Below are positions 17,262-27,304 of a stretch of DNA of 64,000 bases, piece after piece (within the stretch, counting starts at the first letter, position 1; the number at the start of each line of letters is the position of its first letter). This stretch comes from Lachnospiraceae bacterium 10-1 (GTDB taxonomy: Bacteria; Bacillota; Clostridia; Lachnospirales; Lachnospiraceae). The DNA lies in contig KE159810.1 in NCBI GenBank assembly GCA_000403495.2, forward strand, positions 586,599 through 650,598, read 5' to 3'. Both the position numbers and the translations under genes were made by a program. The notes below the pieces were generated by a model. That model did no database searches and was not told the DNA's origin. It was given only the letters and a program-made list of their open reading frames with translations.

Positions 17262-19496
17262 CTATTTTATCAAACGGGACTCAAATGTACCTTTATTATC
17301 TTCTCCATACTGTGCTTGAGTTTCCGCTACCATAGATAAATTCTGCGGCATCTCATATGTATAAGCACCTGTCTCATCCAAAGTCTTTATATCCTTCTTT
17401 CTCATCTCCCGATACACAACCTCAGCCAACGCACTCATTATTGCATTATACTTAGCCGTATCCTCAAACAAACTCTGATACGATTCTTGCGCTTCCATAT
17501 ATCCGTCCTGCGCTGCCGTACCAAACGCTTTCGGGAAAATGCTTTCCACAAAAATCTGCGGGTCAGAAGACTGCGCCATCTTTTTCAGCTTCTTATCAGA
17601 AAGCAGTTTATCCTTTAATGATGACAGAATAACTTTATCCCCCTCCGTAAAATTGCCCTTAAATTTTTCATTAATTTTCGCAATCACCTCATCCAAAGGT
17701 GTTTTTTCATCCATCCCCTTAACACCTTTATGCTTCGCCGGAACATATACCGTCTTTGCTTCATCCAAAGCAATTTCACCCTGAAATGTTTTTTGTAGCT
17801 TATAATATTCCAGCTTCAGTTTACCCTCCAGATCAACCAACTCCACAGGGTCTTTGGGTAATAAACCAATCAGATAAGAGCAAAAAACATACTCTTTCTG
17901 TAACTCTTTATCAAACATTCTCAATATCTGCGATATGTAGCTATACCATTTAATCAGATTACGAACCTGTCTGCGGAACTGGTATCTCTCATTCTGCGTC
18001 TTTTTGTTATAACGGTTAGAAACAGGAAGTAAAATGCTGCTCATCCGCCCCATTGCCCTATCGTCCTGCCTGCCTTTTTTGTAATACTCATCCGTAAATG
18101 CTTTAATATCCTCATCCGAGTAAATACCATACGCCCGCAGTTCCCTCTGTGTCTGATATAGTAAGTCTGCGTTTACTTCTTCCTGCAGGAATGTTTCCTG
18201 ATAAAACGGCTGAAATGCGTCCTTGATATCCTCCGCCTTGTTTACAAAATCTAATACAAAAGTATCTGTCTTGCCCTCACAAGTGCGGTTCAAACGGGAT
18301 AAGGTCTGTACTGCTTTCACATTCTTTAACTTCTTGTCCACGATCATCGTATGTAAAAGCGGCTCATCAAATCCTGTCTGATATTTTTCCGCTACAATCA
18401 GCACATTAAAATTGTCATGGAACTCCGCTTTCGTCTGATTCTCCGAGATATGAGAACCGTCTTTGCGTACATTCAGCTTTGATTCCGTATATTCCTCGCC
18501 CTTATCATCAATCGCACCGGAAAAAGCAACCAGAATATCCACATCATCATATCTCTTTTCCTCTATGTATCGTTTGATTTCGTGGTAATAGCGGACAGCA
18601 GCCAGCCTTGACGATGTGATTACCATCATCTTTCCTTTGCCATCAATCTTATGCCTTGTGGTATCTCTGAATGTCTCCACAATAATCTGCGATTTCTGAC
18701 TGATATTATAAGGATGCAGCTCTTGATATTTACGGATGACCTTTGCCGCCCTACTGGACGGAACATCGGGATTATCTACCATAGTCTTTGCAATTCTAAA
18801 ACAGGTATTGTAGGTCATGTAATTTTGAAGAACGTCAAGAATAAACTTCTCCTCAATCGCCTGCCGCATACTATATACATGGAACGGATGAAAAGAGCCA
18901 TCCTCCTGTTCCTGCCCAAACATTTCCAGCGTGGTCGCCTTTGGTGTAGCAGTAAACGCAAAAAAGGACAAATTCTTATGCTTGCCTTGGGCAATCATTT
19001 CTTTTACAAGCCTGTCCTCCGGATCAACTTCTTCCTCCGCTAAACCTTCACGCTCCGCATACTCCCGCAAGGCTTCTTTCGTATCTGCCAGCGCAATCTT
19101 TAATTTAAGCGCCGAACTGCCTGTCTGAGAAGAATGTGCCTCATCTACAATAATCGCAAAGCATCTGCCATTTGCTTTATCCACTTCCGTATAAATTACC
19201 GGAAATTTCTGTAGAGTGGTAACAATAATGCGCACACCGTCATTAATTGCATTTTTCAAGTCCTGAGAATTTTTATCCTCTCCTATGGTTTCTATGGCAC
19301 CTAACTTATGGTCAAATCCCGAAATTGTCTCCTGAAGCTGCGCGTCTAAAACAGTGCGGTCCGTCACGACGATCACACTGGAAAATACCGGCTTATTGTT
19401 TTCATTGAAAAGCGATGCAAGGCGATATGCTGTCCACGCAATCGAATTAGATTTGCCAGAACCTGCGCTATGCTGAATCAGGTAATTCTTTCCTGC
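17262..19496 (-). pseudogene. hsdR: HsdR restriction subunit, 5'-truncated
   Basis: About 744 codons remain, beginning [15 protein letters not shown], the helicase Walker [11 protein letters not shown] (motif II), FTATPKATT (motif III) and QTLSRLNRT (motif VI) follow, then the C-terminal helical domain that binds the methylase core. The N-terminal PDDEXK nuclease domain, roughly the first 280 residues, is missing. A stop and IS21 sequence lie immediately before the open frame. HsdR moves DNA and cuts it when unmethylated; without the nuclease domain this piece cannot cut. It heads the block followed by the GHKL and AlbA-type genes. Confidence 0.9.
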
Positions 19497-19497
19497 C

Positions 19498-19698
19498 TAC
19501 TATGAGGGAAAGCAGATAGCCCTGCACCGAATATCGTATCAGAAAAAGGATATGGTTGTCAATCCACAGCACTACAGACGGCTCACCCTGAAACAGACGA
19601 TGGAGGCGGAAAATATGCTTTTGGAACAGGACAAAGTCATTGATTTTCCTTTAAAATCTTCTGACTTATCCAGATATGACGAGGTGCTGTATGAATGA
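19498..19698 (+). pseudogene. istA: IstA transposase, last 66 codons
   Basis: The open frame reads YYEGKQIALHRISY and ends at a TGA at 19,696-19,698. It corresponds to the C-terminal tail of IS21 IstA, the DDE transposase. All catalytic residues are missing. Its stop overlaps the istB start by 8 bases (ATGAATGA), the normal IS21 arrangement. Confidence 0.75.
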
Positions 19699-20488
19699 AC
19701 TGACCATGGACAGGCTGCGGGAGAACCTGGAAAGCCTCAAGATGAAGAACACCCTGGAGATTCTGGACAACTATCTGGAACGGGCGGTGGCGGAGAAGTT
19801 AAATATCGTGGATGTTTTGGATCACATTTTTGCCGAAGAAGCGAAATCCAGGCGCAGGCGCGCTTATGAGAAACAGGTCCAGATGTCCGGTTTCCCCATT
19901 AAGAAGACGCTGGATGAATTTGATTTTTCCTTCCAGCCCTCTATTGATAAACGCCAGATTGATGAACTGGCAACTATGCGTTTCTTGGAAAACGGGGAAA
20001 ATGTAGTTTTCCTTGGACCGCCGGGTGTGGGCAAAACCCATCTTGCCTCAGCCCTTGGGCTTGTGGCTGCAAAACACCGGTTCTCCACCTACTACATCAA
20101 CTGCCATCAGCTCATTGGGCAGTTAAAGAAAGCCCACTTTGAGAACCGGCTGCCGGACAGGCTTAAAATCCTGTCCAAGTACAGGATGCTTATTATCGAT
20201 GAGATCGGATATCTGCCTATGGACATTCAGGGGGCTAACCTGTTTTTCCAACTCATCGCAAGGCGGTATGAGAAGACATCCACAGTCTTTACCTCTAATA
20301 AGACCTTTTCCCAATGGAATGAGGTATTTGCTGATGTCACCATTGCTTCCGCCATTCTGGACCGGGTTCTGCATCATTGTACCGTGGTCAATATCAAAGG
20401 AGAGTCATACAGGCTGAAAGAACGCAAGGAATTTATGCGCCAGAAGCAGCAGACCGTGAATACGCTTTTTGAGCAGGGAAACACCTGA
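19691..20488 (+). CDS. istB: IstB ATPase of IS21
   Basis: The 265-residue protein is a full-length IstB: an N-terminal helical domain, then Walker A GPPGVGKTHLA (about 106-116), Walker B LIIDEIGYLP (about 167-176) and a C-terminal sensor region (TSNKTFSQW, AILDRVLHH). IstB forms AAA+ rings that remodel target DNA and stimulate IstA. A GAGGTG site precedes the ATG at 19,691; the ATG 15 bases upstream lacks one. Without IstA it has no obvious job here unless another IS21 copy exists. Confidence 0.92.
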   Translation: MNELTMDRLRENLESLKMKNTLEILDNYLERAVAEKLNIVDVLDHIFAEEAKSRRRRAYEKQVQMSGFPIKKTLDEFDFSFQPSIDKRQIDELATMRFLENGENVVFLGPPGVGKTHLASALGLVAAKHRFSTYYINCHQLIGQLKKAHFENRLPDRLKILSKYRMLIIDEIGYLPMDIQGANLFFQLIARRYEKTSTVFTSNKTFSQWNEVFADVTIASAILDRVLHHCTVVNIKGESYRLKERKEFMRQKQQTVNTLFEQGNT

Positions 20489-20761
20489 AGATGTAACTTG
20501 ATTCCGCTGAAAAACTACAAAATTTGGTTGGCGTTTTCTTACAATTTTAAATCGGCGTTGACAGCATTATATTTTCTCTAATTACGCATTTCGTATTAGT
20601 ATTAATCTAATATTATTACTTGTTGTTTATTTTGTCAATACTATTTTAAAATTATTTTTTGATATTTACGAATTGCATAATGTGTTGTGCAATGTTATAA
20701 TATATAAAATATCTTTTATATTGCTAATAGAACAAAGCTGCGTTTAATAATTTGATGGGAG
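20489..20761. other. Gap after istB
   Basis: The first 75 bases are the IS21 right end. The remainder to 20,761 is very AT-rich and probably holds the promoter of the next plus-strand gene (a TATAATATATAAAA stretch near 20,696). No gene is seen. Confidence 0.5.
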
Positions 20762-21730
20762 ATGAAAAAAGCAATGCCTATGACTAGAAATATATTTAAT
20801 AAACAGTTTCCAAGAGAAATAAAAAGCATAGATAATGTATTTGGGAATTTTCTTGTAAATAAAGGCTTGTACGATGAACTAGAGATTACAAAGGATAATA
20901 TTTATGAATTAGCTGACTTGGTAGGGGGACATGTAAAAATTGATATTTATTGTCCTAAATGTGGGGAAAGCCGAGTGTTTTCTTGTGAGATGATTCCGTA
21001 TTATTGGTATGATGATCGTAATCAAGAAATAAAAAGACGTTCTTTAGAAGACGAAATCATATCATGGCAACAAATTCAAAATATGAGAGGTCCCCGTTTT
21101 GCAGATGCTCCAGAAGAACCTTGGACATGGACTAATAATACTTTAGAGGATGATACTCGATTAATGGTATTTAAATTTTTTTGTGCAATGGATAATACAC
21201 ATCATTTGGACTATATTGTTCTTACATATGGAAATAAAATGAAAAAAATTGGTCAATATCCTTCTGTTGCAGATTTATCATTCCCTGAATTGAAGGAGTA
21301 TAGAAAAGTTATGACCAAGGAAGATGAAAAGGAGCTTAAAAGAGCCATCGGATTATTTGCTTCTGGAATTGGAGTGGGTTCTTTTGTATATCTTAGAAGA
21401 ATTTTTGAACGTATTATTGTAACTGCTAGTCAAAAGGCAATAGAAGAGAAAAAAATTAAGGAAGAAGAGTTTGACAAGGCACATGTTGATGAAAAAATAA
21501 AAATGTTAGCAGAGTATCTACCAAAATCATTAGTAAATAATCATGTATTTTATGGAATTATTAGTAAAGGAATTCATGAGTTAAGTGAAAACGATTGTCT
21601 AGAGTTTTTCCCAGTGATGCAAAGTTTTATAATGATGATTTTAAGGCAGTGGGAAAAGATTCGCAAAGATGAAGAAGAAGAAAAGAAATTAGCAGCTTCT
21701 CTTAGTAATATTGCTGCAAAAGTTAAATAA
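20762..21730 (+). CDS. Unrecognised protein with CPKC zinc motif
   Basis: I cannot name this 322-residue protein. A CPKCGES motif at about residue 64 may be half of a zinc site. A helix-rich C-terminal half contains LFASGIGVGSFVYLRRIFE and GIHELSENDCLEF, which recall DUF4145/HEPN-like defence domains, but that is a weak resemblance. It has no signal or membrane segment. The start may be the later ATG at 20,777, since GGGAG lies almost against the first ATG. Codon use is more AT-rich than in the core genes, as expected for island DNA. Confidence 0.6.
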   Translation: MKKAMPMTRNIFNKQFPREIKSIDNVFGNFLVNKGLYDELEITKDNIYELADLVGGHVKIDIYCPKCGESRVFSCEMIPYYWYDDRNQEIKRRSLEDEIISWQQIQNMRGPRFADAPEEPWTWTNNTLEDDTRLMVFKFFCAMDNTHHLDYIVLTYGNKMKKIGQYPSVADLSFPELKEYRKVMTKEDEKELKRAIGLFASGIGVGSFVYLRRIFERIIVTASQKAIEEKKIKEEEFDKAHVDEKIKMLAEYLPKSLVNNHVFYGIISKGIHELSENDCLEFFPVMQSFIMMILRQWEKIRKDEEEEKKLAASLSNIAAKVK

Positions 21731-21799
21731 AAAATAGTCGCGAAGCACTTTATAACACATTATATCAGAATATAGTTAAACAGAAAGGAACATGATTAC

Positions 21800-22264
21800 A
21801 TGGGTTATGGTCAAAATTTAAAAGATATCTTGGACAGTAAAGGAATGACAGTAAAACAACTTGCGCTAAAAGCAAAAATCGCTCCTACAACGCTTTATTC
21901 AATTATCCAGCGAGATACTGCTATCCGCTTTGACACTGCACTTAGAATTTCTAATATATTGGATATCCCCATCAGTTCTATCTGCAAAGATAATCCCTAT
22001 GACGATGTCGAAACCTTACCAACTCTTCCGTCTGACAATGAAAAGTGGAATATTAACAGCCATAAGAACGCCTATATATCAGATCGTACTGCCCGTATCT
22101 TGAAAAAGTTTGATTACACAGAGCTGCCTATGGTAGATCAATTGATTGCGGATTTATATGTGCTAGACGATATAACCAGACGTGATCTGTTTGAATATGC
22201 AAAAATGCTGAAGAAAAATCATACTTCGCCTGAAAGAGCCGCTGATTTGAAGGATATAAAGTAG
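21800..22264 (+). CDS. XRE-family helix-turn-helix regulator
   Basis: The 154-residue protein has an N-terminal HTH_3 domain (about 5-60: LKDILDSKGMTVKQLALKAK, then TTLYSIIQRD) and a charged C-terminal part of unknown role. It probably binds DNA as a dimer. An AAAGGAA site lies 9 bases before the ATG. It is the last island gene before tuf and faces it tail to tail. Confidence 0.82.
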   Translation: MGYGQNLKDILDSKGMTVKQLALKAKIAPTTLYSIIQRDTAIRFDTALRISNILDIPISSICKDNPYDDVETLPTLPSDNEKWNINSHKNAYISDRTARILKKFDYTELPMVDQLIADLYVLDDITRRDLFEYAKMLKKNHTSPERAADLKDIK

Positions 22265-22303
22265 AAAAATAATGCAGGAATAAAATATCGTAGCCATTTT
22301 GTA

Positions 22304-22330
22304 GCCACTTTAGTTCCCTAAAGTGGCTTT
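22304..22330 (+). terminator. Terminator after the XRE gene
   Basis: GCCACTTTAG and CTAAAGTGGC form a perfect 10-bp stem with loop TTCC, followed by TTTCC. It most likely ends the plus-strand regulator transcript. Its T run is short, so termination may be partial. Confidence 0.65.
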
Positions 22331-22336
22331 CCATGT

Positions 22337-22369
22337 AAAAAGGCTTTCGGAGAAATCCCCGAAAGCCTT
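22337..22369 (-). terminator. Intrinsic terminator of tuf
   Basis: On the minus strand AAGGCTTTCGG pairs with CCGAAAGCCTT, followed by TTTTT. It lies about 20 bases after the tuf stop and ends the rpsL-rpsG-fusA-tuf transcript. Confidence 0.88.
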
Positions 22370-22391
22370 GATTTTACTGAATATATTACAA

Positions 22392-23579
22392 TTACTCGAT
22401 GATTGTAGCAACCCTACCAGAACCAACAGTCCTACCACCCTCACGAATAGCAAAGGTAAGTCCCTGCTCCATAGCGATAGGATGAATCAGTTCGATTGTC
22501 ATCTCTACGTTATCACCAGGCATGCACATTTCTGTACCTGCAGGAAGGTTACATACGCCAGTTACGTCAGTTGTTCTGAAATAGAACTGAGGTCTGTAGT
22601 TGTTGAAGAAAGGAGTATGACGTCCACCTTCATCTTTTGTCAGAACGTATACCTGAGCGGTAAACTTTGTGTGGCATTTAACTGAACCGGGTTTGGAAAG
22701 AACCTGTCCTCTTTCGATTTCTGTTCTCTGAACACCACGAAGCAGTGCACCAATGTTATCACCAGCCTGAGCCTCGTCAAGCAGCTTACGGAACATTTCG
22801 ATACCGGTTACAACAGTCTTACGTGTTTCTTCCTTAATACCAACGATTTCAACTTCTTCATTCAGGTGAAGAGTACCACGCTCTACTCTACCAGTAGCAA
22901 CGGTACCACGTCCTGTAATTGTGAATACGTCTTCAACAGGCATAAGGAAAGGCTTATCTGTAGCTCTTTCAGGATCAGGAATATAAGAGTCAACTGTCTC
23001 CATAAGCTCCATGATCTTATCGCCCCACTCACTCTGAGGATCTTCCAGAGCCTTGAGAGCGGAACCCTTGATAATCGGGCAGTCATTGAATCCATATTCT
23101 TCAAGCTGTTCTGTGATTTCCATTTCTACCAGTTCAAGCAGCTCAGGATCATCAACCATATCACACTTGTTCATAAATACTACGATATAGGGAACGCCTA
23201 CCTGACGGGACAGAAGGATATGCTCCTTTGTCTGAGCCATAACACCGTCAGTAGCAGCTACTACCAGGATAGCGCCATCCATCTGAGCTGCACCAGTGAT
23301 CATGTTCTTAACGTAGTCAGCATGTCCCGGGCAGTCAACGTGTGCATAGTGTCTCTTTTCTGTTGAATACTCAACGTGTGCAGTAGAGATAGTAATACCT
23401 CTTTCTCTTTCTTCGGGAGCCTTGTCGATGTTCTCGAAGTCAGTAGCTTCATTACCAGCAACTCTTTCAGCAAGTACCTTTGTGATAGCTGCTGTTAATG
23501 TTGTTTTACCATGATCAACATGACCAATGGTACCAATATTACAATGGGTTTTGGATCTGTCAAATTTAGCTTTAGCCAT
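22392..23579 (-). CDS. tuf: Elongation factor Tu
   Basis: The 395-residue GTPase carries aminoacyl-tRNA to the ribosome. Motifs are GHVDHGKT (about 18-25), DCPGH (about 81-85), NKCD (about 136-139) and GSALKAL, with the RGITI switch I. Domains 2 and 3 are complete. It is the last gene of the str operon, 221 bases after fusA. The AGGAGG-type site ahead of the ATG (23,583-23,591) is strong. No unusual residue was noticed. Confidence 0.98.
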   Translation of the reverse strand: MAKAKFDRSKTHCNIGTIGHVDHGKTTLTAAITKVLAERVAGNEATDFENIDKAPEERERGITISTAHVEYSTEKRHYAHVDCPGHADYVKNMITGAAQMDGAILVVAATDGVMAQTKEHILLSRQVGVPYIVVFMNKCDMVDDPELLELVEMEITEQLEEYGFNDCPIIKGSALKALEDPQSEWGDKIMELMETVDSYIPDPERATDKPFLMPVEDVFTITGRGTVATGRVERGTLHLNEEVEIVGIKEETRKTVVTGIEMFRKLLDEAQAGDNIGALLRGVQRTEIERGQVLSKPGSVKCHTKFTAQVYVLTKDEGGRHTPFFNNYRPQFYFRTTDVTGVCNLPAGTEMCMPGDNVEMTIELIHPIAMEQGLTFAIREGGRTVGSGRVATIIE

Positions 23580-23699
23580 TTCTAAAGTCCTCCTTTAAAA
23601 TAATAGAAAATTTTTCGTTACAAATATTTATCGACTATCTTTGATTATATTAAAAAATAGCAATATTTTCAAGCACTAATTGCTTGTGATTCGTTTACA

Positions 23700-23834
23700 T
23701 TGTCTTTGCTGCTAAGACTTTTTCTGCAAGATAAAGTTGCGTTACCTTTATTTTGTCTTTGCTGCCAGAACTTTTTCTGCAAGATAAAGTTGCGTTACCT
23801 TTATTTTGCCTTTGCTGCTAAAACTTTTTCTTGC
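23700..23834 (-). repeat. 53-bp tandem repeat of the fusA 3' end
   Basis: The last bases of fusA and the following non-coding sequence are repeated about 2.5 times with a 53-54 bp period. TGCAAGATAAAG occurs at 23,725 and 23,778, and its partner TTGCACG lies in fusA at 23,831. Each copy includes a near-perfect codon string for EKVLAAK plus stop. The copies differ at a few positions, so the duplication is not brand new. Confidence 0.8.
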
Positions 23835-25918
23835 ACGTTCTTCGGTACCGGCTCATATTTTTCAAAGAACATGGAGTAGTTACCGCGTCCCTGTGTTTTG
23901 GAACGAAGGTCTGTGGAGTAACCAAACATTTCAGAAAGAGGTACAAATGCTCTTACCATCTTTCCGCCGCCGATATCATCCATTCCCTCGATACGTCCAC
24001 GACGGGAGTTAATGTCACCGATAACATCACCCATATAATCTTCAGGCATTGTAACCTCTACCTTCATGATGGGCTCAAGCAGAATTGGGCTTGCCTTCTG
24101 CATTGCATCCTTGAATGCCATAGAACCAGCAATGTGGAATGCCATTTCAGAGGAGTCAACCTCATGATAGGAACCGTCATATACGGTAGCGTGAACACCA
24201 AGTACTGGGAATCCTCCAAGAATACCGCATTTAGCTGCTTCTTCAATACCTTCGCCAACTGCAGGGATGTATTCTTTGGGAATTGCACCACCCACAACTG
24301 TGGATTCAAACTTAAACAGTTCTTCTCCATTGGCATCCATAGGCTCGAATCTAACTTTACAGTGTCCGTACTGTCCACGTCCACCGGACTGCTTTGCGTA
24401 TTTGGAGTCAACTTCAATCGTCTTGGTAAAGGTTTCTTTGTAAGCAACCTGAGGTGCACCTACATTAGCCTCAACCTTAAATTCACGAAGAAGTCTGTCC
24501 ACGATAATTTCCAGGTGAAGTTCTCCCATACCTGCAATGATCGTCTGACCTGTTTCATGATCTGTATGAGCACGGAAAGTAGGATCTTCTTCTGCCAATT
24601 TTGCAAGTGCCTCACCCATCTTACCCTGTCCGGCCTTAGTTTTAGGCTCAATTGCAAGCTCGATAACGGGCTCAGGGAATTCCATGGACTCTAAGATTAC
24701 AGGATGCTGGTCATCACAAATGGTATCACCTGTTGCGGTAAATTTAAATCCAACTGCCGCAGCAATATCACCAGAGTAAACCTTATCCAGCTCAGCTCTC
24801 TTGTTTGCGTGCATCTGAAGGATACGTCCTACACGCTCCTTTTTATCTTTCGTAGCATTCAGTACATAAGAACCTGAGTTCATTGTACCAGAATAAACTC
24901 TGAAGAAAGCAAGTTTTCCAACAAAAGGATCTGCCATAATCTTAAATGCCAGTGCAGAGAAAGGTTCATCATCAGATGAATGTCTTTCCACTTCATTGCC
25001 ATCTAAATCGGTACCCTTAATTGCAGGGATATCCAAAGGTGAAGGCATAAACTCAATAATTGCATCAAGAAGTTTTTGTACGCCTTTATTCCTGTAGGCA
25101 GTACCACAGCATACAGGAATTGCCTGACATTCGCAGGTAGCCTTTCTTAAAACTTTCTTCATTTCTTCATTAGAAGGTTCTTCACCCTCTAAGTACATCA
25201 TCATTAAATCATCATCCAGCTCACAGATTTTTTCAATAAGCTCAGAACGATATAACTCAGCCTCATCCGCCATGTCCTCAGGGATATCAATAATAGAAAT
25301 ATCGTCTCCCTTATCATCATTATAGATATAGGCCTTCATTTCAAATAAGTCAATAATTCCTTTAAAGTCATCTTCCTTACCAATAGGCAGTTGAAGGCAG
25401 ATTGCATTCTTACCTAATCTGGTGCGAATCTGATCTACAGTTCCGTAAAAGTTCGCTCCCAGAATATCCATCTTATTGATGAATGCCATTCTCGGTACAT
25501 TATAGGTATCAGCCTGACGCCATACATTTTCAGACTGGGGTTCTACACCACCTTTTGCACAAAAAACGCCTACTGCACCGTCAAGTACACGAAGGGAACG
25601 CTCAACTTCTACTGTAAAGTCAACGTGTCCCGGCGTATCAATGATATTAATACGATGTTCTAATGCACCAGGTTTTGCCTTACAGTTTTCCTGCAGAGTC
25701 CAGTGGCATGTGGTAGCAGCGGAAGTAATGGTAATACCTCTTTCCTGCTCCTGCTCCATCCAGTCCATGGTTGCAGTACCCTCGTGAGTGTCACCAATCT
25801 TGTAGTTAACACCGGTATAATAAAGAATACGCTCTGTTGTAGTTGTCTTACCGGCATCGATGTGGGCCATAATACCAATATTACGAGTTCTCTCTAAAGG
25901 ATATTCTCTTCCAGCCAA
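23801..25918 (-). CDS. fusA: Elongation factor G
   Basis: The 705-residue translocase moves tRNA and mRNA through the ribosome using GTP. The G1 motif AHIDAGKT (about 17-24), RGITI, DTPGH and NKMD are present, followed by domains II to V of normal length. It sits 86 bases after rpsG on the same strand with an AGGAGG ribosome site. The C-terminal codons are the template of the tandem repeat downstream. No fusidic-acid resistance change was assessed. Confidence 0.98.
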   Translation of the reverse strand: MAGREYPLERTRNIGIMAHIDAGKTTTTERILYYTGVNYKIGDTHEGTATMDWMEQEQERGITITSAATTCHWTLQENCKAKPGALEHRINIIDTPGHVDFTVEVERSLRVLDGAVGVFCAKGGVEPQSENVWRQADTYNVPRMAFINKMDILGANFYGTVDQIRTRLGKNAICLQLPIGKEDDFKGIIDLFEMKAYIYNDDKGDDISIIDIPEDMADEAELYRSELIEKICELDDDLMMMYLEGEEPSNEEMKKVLRKATCECQAIPVCCGTAYRNKGVQKLLDAIIEFMPSPLDIPAIKGTDLDGNEVERHSSDDEPFSALAFKIMADPFVGKLAFFRVYSGTMNSGSYVLNATKDKKERVGRILQMHANKRAELDKVYSGDIAAAVGFKFTATGDTICDDQHPVILESMEFPEPVIELAIEPKTKAGQGKMGEALAKLAEEDPTFRAHTDHETGQTIIAGMGELHLEIIVDRLLREFKVEANVGAPQVAYKETFTKTIEVDSKYAKQSGGRGQYGHCKVRFEPMDANGEELFKFESTVVGGAIPKEYIPAVGEGIEEAAKCGILGGFPVLGVHATVYDGSYHEVDSSEMAFHIAGSMAFKDAMQKASPILLEPIMKVEVTMPEDYMGDVIGDINSRRGRIEGMDDIGGGKMVRAFVPLSEMFGYSTDLRSKTQGRGNYSMFFEKYEPVPKNVQEKVLAAKAK

Positions 25919-26004
25919 GGTTTTTTCCTCCTTATATTAGTCTGGGCATTGCATAAGGGCTTCACGCCGCTTCTTTCAAACAAATAACGGTTTTATCTGT
26001 CTGA

Positions 26005-26565
<561 letters not shown>

Positions 26566-26685
26566 TTATTACAAATTTTGCGTAACACAGCCTGCATGAA
26601 TCTGCTGCTGTACTGCTGCCTTTATCTGTAACAGAATTCCAACACTAAATTAGTTTACGTTCGTGGGTCCAATCTGTTCCAAACA

Positions 26686-27105
26686 CTATTTACCTGCTTT
26701 AGGTCTCTTAGCGCCATATTTGGAACGGGCCTGCTTTCTGTTTGCAACTCCTGCAGTATCAAGTGTACCTCTGATGATGTGGTATCTTGTACCTGGTAAA
26801 TCCTTTACTCTTCCGCCTCTGATCAGAACAACACTGTGTTCCTGCAGATTGTGGCCTTCTCCGGGAATGTAGCTTGTAACTTCGATTCCATTGGAAAGAC
26901 GTACTCTGGCGATCTTTCTAAGAGCTGAGTTAGGCTTCTTGGGAGTAGCAGTCTTAACAGCAGTACAAACACCTCTCTTTTGAGGAGCAGAAGTATCGGT
27001 TGCTTTCTTGTGAAGGGAGTTCCATCCTTTCTGAAGAGCGGGAGCCGTTGACTTCTTCACTGATGTCTGACGTCCTTTTCTGACTAACTGGTTAAATGTT
27101 GGCAT
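26686..27105 (-). CDS. rpsL: 30S ribosomal protein S12
   Basis: The 139-residue protein lies at the decoding centre. The KPNSALRK and GRVKDLPG motifs keep the wild-type Lys residues where streptomycin-resistance changes occur, so no such resistance is predicted. A strong AGGAGGTG site precedes the ATG. It starts the str operon about 115 bases after the rpoC terminator. Confidence 0.97.
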   Translation of the reverse strand: MPTFNQLVRKGRQTSVKKSTAPALQKGWNSLHKKATDTSAPQKRGVCTAVKTATPKKPNSALRKIARVRLSNGIEVTSYIPGEGHNLQEHSVVLIRGGRVKDLPGTRYHIIRGTLDTAGVANRKQARSKYGAKRPKAGK

Positions 27106-27221
27106 TCTGTTTCACCTCCTGTTTATAAAATAATGATTTTTCAGCGCACAAAAAAGATTATGCCCTTTCATGCACACTAAGTTAGTATAAATGCTCACAT
27201 TTTCCTTGTCAAGCATTTTTA

Positions 27222-27260
27222 CTAAAAATCTCCGCACCTACCATAGTATGTGCGGAGATT
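27222..27260 (-). terminator. Terminator or attenuator between rpoC and rpsL
   Basis: On the minus strand AATCTCCGCAC pairs with GTGCGGAGATT (extended further by CATAC/GTAGG) and is followed by TTTTTAG. It sits 44 bases after the rpoC stop. It would end or reduce read-through from rpoBC into the str operon. Confidence 0.85.
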
Positions 27261-27304
27261 ACGTTAACATGAGGATAGCTCAAAAAGTACGGCATCCATT
27301 GTTT

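Larger units (their letters stand above)
19498..20563 (+). mobile_element. IS21-family remnant (istA 3' end, istB, right end)
   Basis: The remnant holds the last 66 codons of istA, all of istB and a right end. The right end shows repeated GGCG-containing motifs (TTGGTTGGCG at 20,523 and ATCGGCGTTGACA ending at 20,563), as expected for IS21 multiple terminal repeats. The left end and most of istA are gone, and the break lies exactly against the broken hsdR, so one deletion probably removed both. Confidence 0.75.

Noticed and set aside
23831-24694. Long plus-strand frame opposite fusA
   Set aside because: It is antisense to a highly conserved gene, has no ribosome site or known protein match, and reflects codon bias of fusA.
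26940-26990. Streptomycin-resistance change in rpsL
   Set aside because: Both key Lys motifs (KPNSALRK and GRVKDLPG) are unchanged.
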